Of a stretch of 30,000 nt of DNA, positions 18,166-28,505 are shown one piece after another. Position numbers and translations under genes: made by a program. The notes under the pieces are model-generated. The model worked only from the letters and a program-made list of their open reading frames with translations, was not told the DNA's origin and did not search any database. The DNA lies in NCBI GenBank assembly GCA_016946835.1, contig JACVTC010000017.1, positions 1,650,001 through 1,680,000 on the forward strand, read 5' to 3'. Every line of letters starts with the position of its first letter. Position 1 is the first letter of the stretch. This stretch comes from Neocallimastix lanati (nom. inval.). Lineage: Eukaryota > Neocallimastigomycota > Neocallimastigomycetes > Neocallimastigales > Neocallimastigaceae.

Positions 18166-20147
18166 ATGAATAACCATAAAGAGAAGAGAGATATAAATCG
18201 AAGGAATATAATAAAAATGGACATACCTCTATAAGATTAAAAACTGTAACAAATAATCAAGAAAATGATTTATATATAACTTCTTCTGAAATAAAAAAAT
18301 TAATAAAGAATTCTAACTTAGAGGAATTAAAAAATATTTTTGACAATTCAAAATTTTATGATAATGAATTTATTAAATGCTTACTCTTTCTATATAAAAA
18401 TAAAACTCTTGTTAAGAATTTAAATTATGAAATTTCTAAAGACAAATGTAGAATTATATTAAATTATGATAAAGAGAATAATATTTATAATAAAAATAAT
18501 TATATAATCGAAAATGGGAATACAAATTTATTAAAATATTTAGTAGTACATGGAGTAGCTCTACGTAAAATAGTTTATAAGAATGGTGAAATACCTTTAT
18601 TTAAGGCTTGTAAAAGTAGAAATATAGATTTAGTAAAATACTTAATAGAACATGGAGCAAATATTAATAAAGAAAATGAAGATGGTGAAACACCATTATT
18701 TAAGGCAGTTGAAAGTAAAAATAAAGAATTAGTAGAATACTTAGTAGTAGAACATGGAGCATATATGAATAAAGAAAATGAAGATGGTGAAACACCATTA
18801 TTTAAGGCAGTTGAAAGTGAAAATAAAGAATTAGTAGAATACTTAGTAGTAGAACATGGAGCAGATATAAATAAAGGAAATAAAGATGGTGAAAAACCAT
18901 TATTTAAGGCAGTTAAAATTGGAAATAAAGATTTAGTAGAATACTTAGTAGTAGAACATGGAGCAGATATAAATAAAGAAGATAAAGATGGTGAAATACC
19001 ATTATTTAAAGCAGTTGAAAGTGGCAATAAAGATTTAGCAAAATACTTAATAGAGCATGAAGCAGAAATAAATAAAGAAAATAAAGATGGTGAAACACCA
19101 TTATTTAGGGCAATTAAAAGTGGAAATAAAAATTTAGTAAACTACTTAATAGGGCATGGAGCAGATATAGATAAAGAAAATAAAGATGGTGAAACACCAT
19201 TATTTAATGCCATTAAAAGTGGAAATAAAAATTTAGTCAATTGTTTAGTAAAACATGTAGAAGATATAAATAAAGAAAATTAAGATGGTGAAACACCACT
19301 ATTTAAGGCCATCAAAAGTGGAAATAAAGATTTAATAAAATGTTTAATATATTATGGAGCCGATATTAATAAAGAAGATAAATATGGTGTCACACCATTA
19401 TATATGGCAGCGGAATGTGGAAATAAAGATTTAGTAAAATTTTTAGTAGAACATGAAGCAGATATAAATAAAGATAAATTTGGCGAAACACCATTATTTA
19501 AGGCCATCAAAAATGGAAATAAAGATTTAATAGAATGTTTAATATATTATGGAGCAGATATAAATAAAAATACTTATTATGGTAGAACACTATTATTTAA
19601 TGCAATTAATAGTGGAAATAAATATTTAATAGAATGTTTAGTAAAGCATGGACTAGATATAAATAAAGAAAATTATTATAATGAAACACCATTATATAAG
19701 GTAGTGGAATGTGGAAATATAGATTTAGTAAAGTTTTTTGTTAAACATGGAGCAGATATAAATAAAGAAATACGGAATGGTGAAACAGTATTATTTAAGG
19801 CAGTTGAAAATGGAAATAAAGATTTAGTGGAGTATTTAGCAAAACATGGAGCAGATATAAATAAAGTAAATCAATACAATGAAACACCATTATTTAAGGC
19901 AGTTGAATGTGGAAATAAAGACTTAGTAAAATGTTTAGTAAGACATGGAGCAGATATAAAAAAAGAAAATAATAATGGTATAACACCATTATTAAAGGCA
20001 GTTGAAAGTGGAAATAAAGATATAGTAAGATGTTTGGTAGAACATGAAACAGATATAAATAAAAAAAATAAATACAACAAAACACTATTATCATTATTAT
20101 TTATTATTATTATTATTATTATAATAATAATAATTAAAAAAAAATAA
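18166..20147 (+). pseudogene. Ankyrin locus L5, disrupted by one frameshift and one stop
   Basis: From ATG 18166 the frame reads MNNHKEKRDINRR and then fails, because one A is missing near 18195 (56 bases to the HTSIRL codons, against 57 in L2). From 18222 one frame is open to TAA 19281-19283: HTSIRLKTVTNNQEND, the diverged region (with an insert NYDKENNIYNKNNY absent from L2 and L3) and about nine ankyrin repeats. The stop replaces a Lys codon in KENKDG (AAA to TAA). The same frame then continues through about eight more repeats to 20147. These later repeats are the most varied of the array (KNTYYG, KENYYN, KEIRNG, KVNQYN, KKENNNG), which suggests an older, unhomogenised part. The end runs into (ATT)n and gives a poly-isoleucine tail instead of the family cap. 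Shorter proteins from Met 18765 or 19404 are possible but unlikely to be natural. Confidence 0.75.
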
Positions 20148-20213
20148 ATACAACCAAACACTGTTATTATTATTTATTATTATTATTATTATAAAAAAAA
20201 TAAATAAAAAAAA
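20062..20213 (+). repeat. 76-bp tandem duplication over the end of L5
   Basis: AAATAAATACAAC(A/C)AAACACT followed by an ATT run stands at about 20062-20137 and again at 20138-20213. The first copy encodes the last sensible residues of L5 (KKNKYNKTLL). Together with the triplet expansion it replaces the normal C-terminal cap. Confidence 0.75.
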
Positions 20214-20219
20214 TAATAA

Positions 20220-20266
<47 letters not shown>

Positions 20267-21024
20267 AAAAAGTTACATATATCATTATACAAACCGAAAA
20301 AAATAATGGTTAAAATACAGAAGAGATAAAGTTAAAAATAATTAATTAAAAAGTTTTTTTAATAAGGAATTTTTTTTTTTTTTTACATTTTCATCTTTTC
20401 AAATTATTGGGTAAAAAAAAATAAAATAAAAAAAAAAAAAAAAGTTTTTAATTATTAAAATATTTTATATTTGGCTTTATTTTTATTCGTTTTGATTTAA
20501 TTTTATTTCATTTTAATTAATATTTATTTATTTATTTATTTATTATTTATTTATTTATTATTTATTTATTATTTATTATTTATTTATTTAATCTGTTTAT
20601 TCATTTCAATACTTATTTATCTATTTTATTAATTTAATTTTTTTTTTTTTTTACTAAACATTTTATTTATAAAAGTTATAATATATACATGCCTTTATAT
20701 TTACATTTTTTTTTTTTTTTTTTATTTATCAATAAAGACAATAGTTAATATTTTTAAACAATAAATTAATTAATTAAAATGGAATTGATAATATATATAT
20801 ATATTTTAAATTACATTAAAAAAAAAAAAAAAAGAATTCTTTTTAATGTTTTTCTTAAATTAATTTTCAATCCATTTAATTATTTATATAAATATATTAT
20901 ATATTATTAATTAAATATTAATAATAAATAAAATATTAGAAATAGTTTATTTAGAAACAAAAGTCAAATACTCTCTCTTTTTTTTTTTTTTTTTTTATAA
21001 CTTTATAAATGTCATTATCACTTT
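20214..21024. other. Gene-free AT-rich DNA downstream of L5
   Basis: Contains (AATA)n at 20218-20266, several poly(T) and poly(A) runs, (TTTA)n at 20520-20592 and an A run at 20818-20833. No coding-like frame is seen on either strand. The lower end holds the 3' flank of the minus-strand gene at 21025. Confidence 0.6.
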
Positions 21025-22059
21025 TTAATTTTTACTTAAATAAAAAGCATTTGGATGATTAGGAATAAATTCATATTTATATAATTTATAGTCATATTTT
21101 AATTTTAATTCATTAATTATAGGTAAGAAACTCCTATCTTTAATTGTATAGAAAGTAAAATTTTGAAAAGTTTTTCCAGGCTTAAATAAGTGTGTAACAT
21201 TTGGACATAAATTAATTAGTCTAAAAATATCCATTTGATATAAAAAACCATTTATATATTTACTATAGTCGGTGGAAAGATAGTAGATATCAATTTCTTT
21301 AGAAATAGCTTTTAGTTTTAACGCATCCTGAGAAACAATTTTCCTACGAGAATTCATTGGAATATTACTATTTATGTTACGAATTACATTTCTTATTTTA
21401 TCAAAATATACCTTCATTTCCTCAGATATTACATTAATTCTTTCTTTATTCTTGATATAAATGTTAACCAATTGGTTGATAATTTCCTTATCAGCATCGA
21501 TATAATAATTATAAAAAGTCTTTATTACTCTGTTTAAGTCTTCTTGTTCACAGTTTAAAAAAATTAATTCTTTGAAAAGTGCTTTAATTTTATTATAATT
21601 CATAGTTAATGAATCATATAAATCATTTCCTTTTGTAAAGGGACCAATTTCGTTTGGTACTGAAGATGTACATTTAATTAGTTGAAGTTCTTCAATAATA
21701 AATTGAATCCTGGAATCATAACTTAAATTAATAAACTTATCTTTTAACTCATATGTTTGAATAGTTTCTCTGAAATTTAAATCTACTTCAGTGGCATCGT
21801 CATTGTTACAGCTACTGCTACTATCAGTATTTTCAGTAATGTTTATAGTATTTTCACTATTTTCAGAAGTTTCGGGAATATTTTCAGGGATTTCTATATT
21901 TTCAGCAATATTTGTCAATTCTTCTTTGTTATTAATTGTAGAATTTAACATATATTTTATTTCATCAATTCCAATTTTTAATCCTGAAATATCTTTTCTT
22001 AATTCTTGTATTTCTTTCTGATAACTCATTTTTTCTTTTATATTTTCAGAAAATTCCAT
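21025..22059 (-). CDS. Single-exon protein of unknown function (344 residues)
   Basis: The frame is open from Met (22057-22059) to TAA (21025-21027). I do not recognise the family. Residues about 5-45 look like a short coiled coil (KEIQELRKDISGLKIGIDEI). Residues about 47-85 are a Glu/Asn/Ile/Thr-rich low-complexity stretch with a short repeated motif (ENIEIPENIPETSENSENT), then SSSSC. From about residue 95 to the end the text is complex and looks globular and mostly helical (KDKFINLSYDSRIQFIIEEL; LNRVIKTFYNYYIDADKEI). It ends with a Tyr/Phe-rich part (HLFKPGKTFQNFTFYTIKD, YEFIPNHPNAFYLSKN). No signal peptide or membrane helix is seen. Another Met at residue 11 could be the start. Base composition is less AT-rich than its surroundings and there are no internal stops, so it is likely a real gene. 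Possible origins include a lineage-specific gene or a coiled-coil (gag-like) protein of a mobile element. Confidence 0.75.
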   Translation of the reverse strand: MEFSENIKEKMSYQKEIQELRKDISGLKIGIDEIKYMLNSTINNKEELTNIAENIEIPENIPETSENSENTINITENTDSSSSCNNDDATEVDLNFRETIQTYELKDKFINLSYDSRIQFIIEELQLIKCTSSVPNEIGPFTKGNDLYDSLTMNYNKIKALFKELIFLNCEQEDLNRVIKTFYNYYIDADKEIINQLVNIYIKNKERINVISEEMKVYFDKIRNVIRNINSNIPMNSRRKIVSQDALKLKAISKEIDIYYLSTDYSKYINGFLYQMDIFRLINLCPNVTHLFKPGKTFQNFTFYTIKDRSFLPIINELKLKYDYKLYKYEFIPNHPNAFYLSKN

Positions 22060-22969
22060 TTCATTTTATTTATAAAATAAATAATTTTTTTTATTTTATT
22101 TTTTTTTTCTTTATTTTTTTTTTTTTTTTTTTTTTTATTTAGTGTAATAAAACAAAAATAATTAATTTAAATGTATAAAGATATTTATTATTTTCTTTAA
22201 ATTAAATAAATAAATAAGTAAAATATCTTATTTACTTTCAAGTATTATTATTATTTTTTTATTTTTAGTTTTAAAAAAAAAAAAAAGAAGAAAAAAAAAA
22301 GAAAAAAAAAAAAAAAAAAAAAAAGAAAAAAGAAAAAAGAAAAAAGAAAAAAGAATTAAGAACCAAACAATACAGAAAAAGAAAAAATTAAATAAATTAA
22401 ATAAATAAAAAAAATTGATACATTAATAGATAAAATTTTAATAATTATAAATAATAAATAAATAATAAATAATAAATAATAAATAATAAATAATAATTAT
22501 TATTATTGCCTTAAAAAAATTAAATTACTATTTATTTATTTAATATTTATTTATTTATTTACTATTTATTTATTTATTTACTATTTATTTATTTATTTAT
22601 TTAATATTTATTTATTCATTTTATTCACTCTCGAATTGCTGTGTTTGTACATAAAATCAAATTGTATACAAGAACTAAAAAAAGTAAAAAAAGTAAAAAA
22701 AAAAAAAAAAGATAGAAATAAATTAAATTAAATTAAATTAAATTAAATTTAATATAATTAAATTAATTAAAATTTTATTTCTATTAAAAATACATTTTTA
22801 TACAAAGAAAAGATATAAAAACTTTAATTCTTATTTAAATCTTTTTTTTATTTATTAATTTCATCATTTACTTATTTATATATAGATATTTATTAAAAAC
22901 ATATTTATTTATTCATTTATTTACATAGGAATAATTAGAAATAATTAAATTAATGAATAATAAACAAAT
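22060..22969. other. AT-rich intergenic DNA with simple repeats
   Basis: Promoter side of the 21025-22059 gene, then poly(T) 22109-22137, an A/G-rich run (GAAAAAA units) near 22275-22350, (AAATAAT)n near 22445-22495, (ATTT)n near 22530-22615 and (AAATT)n near 22720-22750. A unique patch at 22625-22680 (TCTCGAATTGCTGTGTTTGT) shows no gene. No coding-like frame is seen. Confidence 0.55.
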
Positions 22970-23335
22970 TATTTATTATTTATTATTTATTATTTATTAT
23001 TTATTATTCAATTATTATTTATTATTTATTATTTATTAATTATTATTTATTATTTATTATTTATTATTTATTATTTAATTATTTATTATTTATTATTTAT
23101 TATTTATTATTTATTATTTAATTATTTATTATTTATTATTCAATTATTTATTATTTATTATTTATTATTTATTATTTATTATTTATTATTTATTATTTAT
23201 TATTTATTATTTATTTATTTATTATTTATTATTTATTGTTTATTATTTATTATTTATTATTTATTATTTATTATTTATTATTCAATTATTCAATTATTCA
23301 ATTATTCAATTATTTATTATTCATTTGTCATTAAT
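22970..23335. repeat. Heptanucleotide satellite (TTTATTA)n, block 1
   Basis: About 365 bases made almost wholly of the 7-bp unit TTTATTA, broken at intervals by TTCAATTA or TTAATTA variants. Every unit holds stops in several frames, so it is non-coding. Confidence 0.9.
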
Positions 23336-23549
23336 TATTCAGTTATTATTTAGTATTATTATAAATTATTATTTAGTATTATTATAAATTATTATAAAAT
23401 GAGTCAATCTTTTATTAATTAATAAATATTTTAATTTTTTTTATTTTTATATTCTTTTTGTATCTATTTTAATATTATAAAATTAAAATTTGCTTATTAA
23501 ATTAAAAAAGAAAAAAGAAAGAAAAGAAAAAAAAAGAAAAAAGAAAATA

Positions 23550-23812
23550 TGAGAAAAGAAAATAAATAATAATTGAATAAATAAATGAATAATAAATAAT
23601 AAATAAATAATAAATAATAATTGAATAATAGAATAATAATTGAATAAATAATTGAATAATAATTGAATAAATAATGGAATAATAATTGAATAAATAATGG
23701 AATAATGGAATAAATAATTGAATATATATATATATATTTTTTCGCTTTTATTTAATGAAATAATGGAATAATAAACAATGGAATAAATAAATAATAAATA
23801 ATAACTAATCAT
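23550..23812. repeat. Satellite of the same family in inverted orientation, block 2
   Basis: AATAAATAATTGAATAATAA-type text is the reverse complement of block 1, with the unit variant AATAATGGAATAA. With blocks 1 and 3 it could form a long imperfect hairpin. Confidence 0.8.
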
Positions 23813-24205
23813 TTAATTTAATTTAATTTAATTTTATTTAATATAAATTTAATATGAATTTTTATTTAAATTTATTTAATTAAATTTGAATTTATCATCC
23901 ATCAATAATGAAATAAAGTTTTTTTTTTTTTTTTTTTAATATAATTAAATTAATAATAAAATAAAAAATAAAAAAATTAAAAAAATTTTTTATATTAACT
24001 AAAATGATGAATAAAATAATTAATTTTTTTTATTTTTAGCCGCATTTATTACAAATTAAAATAATTAATGAAATCAAACTTTTGAATAATTCATACAAAC
24101 ACATTACATTTTATTAAGCCACAATTATTATTATGAAAATAAAAAATGTATTAATTTAAACTATTAAAATATAATAAATAGAAAAAAATCAATTCTTTAT
24201 ACTAT
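23813..24205. other. AT-rich spacer between satellite blocks
   Basis: Contains (AATTT)n near 23815-23835, a T run at 23920-23937 and a slightly more complex patch at 24040-24125 (GCCGCATTTATTACAAATTA). No frame or RNA gene can be supported. Confidence 0.5.
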
Positions 24206-24525
24206 AAATTATTATTCAATTATTATTTATTATTTATTATTTATTATTTATTATTCCATTATTTATTATTTATTATTTATTAATAAATACTCTTTTTATT
24301 ATTTATTATTTATTATTTATTATTTATTATTTATTATTTATTATTTATTATTCAATTATTTATTAATTATTATTTATTATTTATTATTTATTATTTATTA
24401 TTCCATTATTCCATTATTCAATTATTTATTATTCAATTATTCAATTATTTATTATTCAATTATTCAATTATTTATTATTTATTATTCCATTATTTATTAT
24501 TCCATTATTCCATTATTATTTCTAG
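24206..24525. repeat. Heptanucleotide satellite (TTTATTA)n, block 3
   Basis: Same unit and same variants (TTCAATTA, TTCCATTA) as block 1, in the same orientation as block 1. Confidence 0.9.
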
Positions 24526-24823
24526 CTAATTTTCAATATAAAAGGAAATTTTTCAATATTTTCTATGAATAAAATTAATCAACAATGCAATAACTTTGAA
24601 ATTTTAGTTATATATATAAAAAATAATATAAATAATAAATTTTTATATTGAATATTTTAAAGATTAATAAAATTTTTTTAAATTTAAATTTAAATTTAAA
24701 TTTAAATATAAATTTAAGCCTCTATTATTTAACTGATACAATTACAGGTTTATCTGTATAATAACAAACATTTTCTAAATTAAACTTTTTTGCATTTCTT
24801 ATGTCTGCATAATATTAAACTAT

Positions 24824-24859
<36 letters not shown>

Positions 24860-24866
<7 letters not shown>

Positions 24867-25650
24867 CATCCAGGAATAATGTGAAAGTGTTGGAATATTG
24901 TTTAACTAAATTCGAAATACTATCAGAAGATTCTTTCTATATTTTATAAAAAATTGAATCATCACTTAGCTCATAAAAACTTACTCTTAGAAGGAATAAG
25001 CAGTTCCTTAGACAATGTTGTAAATAGTAATAATATTTGAGGTCTTTTTTTTTTTTTTTTTTTTGAGCTTTTTTCATTTTATTTAATTATTTTATTCTAA
25101 TAAAGTTACATATTAAAGAACTAATTTAAGAATAAAGGAAACTAAGAATTGAATTTTTAAAGTTTAAAAAAACATTAAGGAACGTTCCTTATTAGTTATA
25201 AATTTAAAGAGAGAGTTAATCTTATAATCTTTTTTCTTCTACTATTCATCTTTGTAATAATAGGCTCTAAATTCTAATAAATCATCAAATAGTACTCTAA
25301 GACAGGCATATTGATTAGTTCACTCGGTAGAGAGTTCATGCTAAAATTAGAATGTAGGATTTACATATAATATCTCAGGGATTATGAATTTCTTTGATTC
25401 AATAATTAATATTATTTATTTTATTGATTCCAAAAGTCATCTCATTTTTGAAACTCCAATGATGAACTTTATTTAAGAGCTTTTCAATAAAGGATTTAAT
25501 AAGAACCAACAAGATAATATTGTCCGTAAATAGGTCATCACACCTTTTTTTTTTTTTTTTACTTAAAGTATACAATTTTACTTTCTTACAGTTATCAACT
25601 GCATTATTAATAAATATTTGGACAACATTTAAAGGGATACAATAATTATA
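24860..25650 (-). mobile_element. Decayed LINE (non-LTR retrotransposon) reverse transcriptase fragment
   Basis: Read on the minus strand from 25650 down, pieces of a reverse transcriptase appear in order but in changing frames. First comes CIPLNVVQIFINNAVDNCKK (the segment before the active site). Then comes CDDLFTDNIILL, which stands where LFADDIVLL would be, so the second catalytic Asp has become Asn. Next is IEKLLNKVHHWSFKNEMTFG followed by INK (the K-box region). After a stop come NPTF, TNQYA and VLFDDLLEFR (the usual YLG+PF region), then, in another frame, NSRRKKIIRLTLSLNL and LIRNVP. Near 24870-24905 LNNIPTLSHYSWM resembles the thumb-side KDIP..HYSW motif. Both the start of the enzyme and the rest of the element are missing. 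In-frame stops near 25402 and 25345 show it is dead. The poly(T) at 24826-24866 may be a tail or an internal insertion. Confidence 0.7.
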
Positions 25651-25798
25651 CAAATAATTAAAATTATGATAATACTTTTTTTATTCTGTTAAAAAAACTA
25701 GATTACATAATATAAACATATATATAACTATGTAACTTTATTATTAATACCTTAGTATTAATTTTTTAACATATATAATATTATATATAATAAACTTT

Positions 25799-25902
25799 AT
25801 TATTTTTATTCTTTATTAATTTTTTTTTTTTTTATTTTTTTTTTTTTACTATTATTTTTATTCTTTATTAATTTTTTTTTTTTTTATTTTTTTTTTTTAC
25901 TT
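25799..25902. repeat. 52-bp tandem duplication
   Basis: TTATTTTTATTCTTTATTAA followed by two T runs and TTTAC occurs twice with an offset of 52 bases (markers CTTTATTAATT at 25811 and 25863). Confidence 0.85.
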
Positions 25903-26435
25903 TTGTAAAATTTAAAATTATTACTTTTTTAATTTACTTTATTTTATAATAATAATAATAATAATAGTATATTAATGTAATGTTCAAATAAATTAAAAAA
26001 TAGATAAAAATTACATAAAATAAAAAAAAAAAAAAATAAAGAAAAAAATAAAGAAAAAAATAAAGAAAAAACTAATTTTAAAAAAAATTAATAATAATTT
26101 TATAATAAATAGAGTTTCTTTTAATTATAATGATGATCTTTCCTGAACCAAGATAATAATTTTTTCCAAAGAATATGAGTAACGCACTTTCCTACTTGGA
26201 AAATATAAAAATATAGGCATAAGGACAGGAATAGCTTGTTAAATTATATATATATTTTATTCAATTTTTAATAATATAATAATTAAATTTTTAATTTCAA
26301 ATAATATAATTAAAAAAAGATATAAAATTTAAAAGGGAGTAAGAGAAATTTTATATTTAATAAGTTATTATAAATTAAGGAAAAAGTAAAAAATTCTTAA
26401 AATAAAAGTGATAATGTTCATTGTATTATTTATTT

Positions 26436-26485
<50 letters not shown>

Positions 26486-26766
26486 GTTTTTATTTAAATT
26501 ATTAGGTATGAATATTTGCTTATTGTCTTAATTCAAATTATTATATTATTTTATAATATATATTTTATATATAAAATGATAAAGTTTTTGTTAATAATTA
26601 AAAAGTGTACCAATTCATATTTTATACATAAATAATATATATATAATATACAACAATTTTAAAATAATACAATACAAAACAAAAAAAAAATTTTTTTATA
26701 GGAGTTACCCAAATTTAGTTTTTTATTTATATTAAAAAAAAAAGATAAAAAAAAATGTAATTAATA

Positions 26767-26911
26767 TAATTATATTAATTATTTGTTTTTTTTTGTTCAT
26801 AATTAATTGTTACTATTCATCCAAATATCCAAATATTAAATTATTAATATAATTAATTATTTGTTTTTTTGTTCATAATTAATTGTTACTATTCATCCAA
26901 ATATTAAATTA
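26767..26911. repeat. 78-bp tandem duplication
   Basis: ATTAATTATTTG starts at 26774 and again at 26852. Both are followed by a T run, GTTCATAATTAATTGTTACT and ATTCATCCAAATA. The first copy has an extra CCAAATAT and a longer T run. Confidence 0.85.
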
Positions 26912-27094
26912 ATTTTAGGTTATTTTAACCAATTTTTTATTTTTTTTTTAAATTTTTTTATTAATTATTAATTATTAATAAAGAAAAGAGGTACAAAAAT
27001 TAATATAATATATTTCATAATTTGGAAAATTTTTTATATATAAATTTTTTTATTATACCTTAATTTAAGTTCTAATTAAAAATTTTTTTTTCTT

Positions 27095-27205
27095 TTATAA
27101 AAATAAATAAAAGAATCTTCTAAACGTATCTTTCAATTTTTTACCTACTTCGCCACCACTCTTCTTGTTTTTTTCATGTTTTTGACCCAAAAAAGTTAAT
27201 ACTCC
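27095..27205 (-). other. Coding-like minus-strand remnant or terminal exon
   Basis: A frame with protein-like, varied composition, VLTFLGQKHEKNKKSGGEVG then KKLKDTFRRFFYLFL, ends at TAA (27095-27097). It enters directly from an A-rich tract that could hold an acceptor (AAAGGAG). It has more G and C than its surroundings. I could not find upstream exons. It may be the last exon of a gene, a relic, or chance. Confidence 0.2.
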
Positions 27206-27597
27206 TTTTTTTTTTTTTTTTTTTTTTTACTTAATTTTTTTTTATGAAAATATATTTCTATTTATACTTTTTTTACAAGATGAACTTATAAGAAAATTAA
27301 AAAAAAATATAGAATTTGAAAACTCTTAAAGAAGAAAAAAAATTTTTTTTGATAAAAATAGAAACTAAATTTAAAAATTATTTATAATTTTTTTTTTTTT
27401 TTTAATAATAACTAAAAGAATGAAAATAAAAATGAAAATAAAAAAAAATAAAAAAAAGAAATATTAATATATATATTAATATATTAATGATTTAAATTAC
27501 GACAAACCCCTCTAAAGGAATTAAAAGAAAAATTAACATTAAAAAAAAATATAAAATATTTTTTTATTTAGATCTTTATTTATATTAATGGGAAAAA

Positions 27598-27780
27598 ATG
27601 CCTAAAGAAACTGATGAAAGAATTGAATTACAAAACCATCAAATACATTCCAATACAGGATGAAAGAATATTATTCAAGAATACAAAATAGAGAATCTAA
27701 ATGATCAAAATTATTATAACTATAGCAGAAGTAAAAAAAATAACAGTGGTGCGAATAATAATTTCAATAAAATCTATTAA
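27598..27780 (+). pseudogene. Small reading frame of 60 residues interrupted by one TGA
   Basis: From ATG 27598 the frame reads MPKETDERIELQNHQIHSNT then G, a TGA at 27661-27663, and continues KNIIQEYKIENLNDQNYYNY and a Lys/Asn/Ser-rich end up to TAA 27778-27780. Composition on both sides of the TGA is the same (polar, Asn-rich) and unlike the surrounding low-complexity DNA. One TGG-to-TGA change would explain it. I recognise no family. It could also be a leftover exon. Confidence 0.35.
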
Positions 27781-27954
27781 ATTAAAACCAAACAATTCCT
27801 TCTATAACAAATTTATTCTGTATTTTGAATAATCTTATCATTTTTTTAGATAATTTTTATCTAATTTATTATTATTAATTTTATTTTAATTTCGTATTTA
27901 TTCATTTTAATAAATAGTTATTTATTTATTTATATTAATAATTATTTATTAATT

Positions 27955-28505
27955 GTTAATTATTATTTATTATTTATTATTTATTATTTATTATTTATTA
28001 TTTATTATTTATTATTTATTATTTATTATTCAATTATTTATTTATATATTAATAATTATTTATTAATTATTTATTATTATTCAATTATTTATTAATTATT
28101 AATTATTAATTATTAATTATTATTATTCAATTATTTATTTATATATTAATAATTATTTATTAATTATTTATTATTATTCAATTATTTATTTATATATTAA
28201 TAATTATTTATTAATTATTTATTATTATTCAATTATTTATTATTTATTATTTATTATTTATTATTTATTATTTATTATTTATTATTTATTATTTATTATT
28301 TATTATTTATTATTTATTATTTATTATTTATTATTCAATTATTTATTAATTATTAATTATTAATTATTAATTATTATTATTCAATTATTTATTTATATAT
28401 TAATAATTATTTATTAATTATTTATTATTATTCAATTATTTATTATTTATTATTTATTTATTCATTAATTTATTTATTCATTAATTTATTTATTTATTAT
28501 TCAAT
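27955..28505. repeat. Heptanucleotide satellite block 4 with a 51-bp higher-order unit
   Basis: TTTATTA units like blocks 1 and 3, mixed with a 51-bp unit (CAATTATTTATTTATATATT and onward) at 28031, 28128, 28179 and 28382. The spacing of 51 between 28128, 28179 and 28230 shows local tandem copying. Confidence 0.85.

Larger units (their letters stand above)
25651..27094. other. AT-rich intergenic DNA
   Basis: Holds two short tandem duplications listed separately, an (ATA)n run near 25948-25965, AAAGAAAAAAAT units near 26035-26070 and a long poly(T) at 26440-26480. The segment 26101-26225 is clearly more complex than the rest and is unexplained. No frame that I can support is present. Confidence 0.5.

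Noticed and set aside
20097-20285. Minus-strand frames rich in Ile, Asn, Leu and Phe
   Set aside because: Translation of (ATT)n and (AATA)n microsatellites.
21791-22021. Plus-strand frame of 76 residues with a hydrophobic look
   Set aside because: Antisense of the coiled-coil and low-complexity part of the 344-residue gene.
23483-23812. Minus-strand frame of 109 residues rich in Tyr, Ile and Phe
   Set aside because: It is translated simple-sequence satellite, with no complex text and no start context.
25300-25375. tRNA-like text with an A-box look (TTAGTTCACTCGGTAGAGAG)
   Set aside because: No GGTTCGA-type B box, no acceptor or T stem that pairs, and the minus strand of the same bases reads as part of the LINE reverse transcriptase relic.
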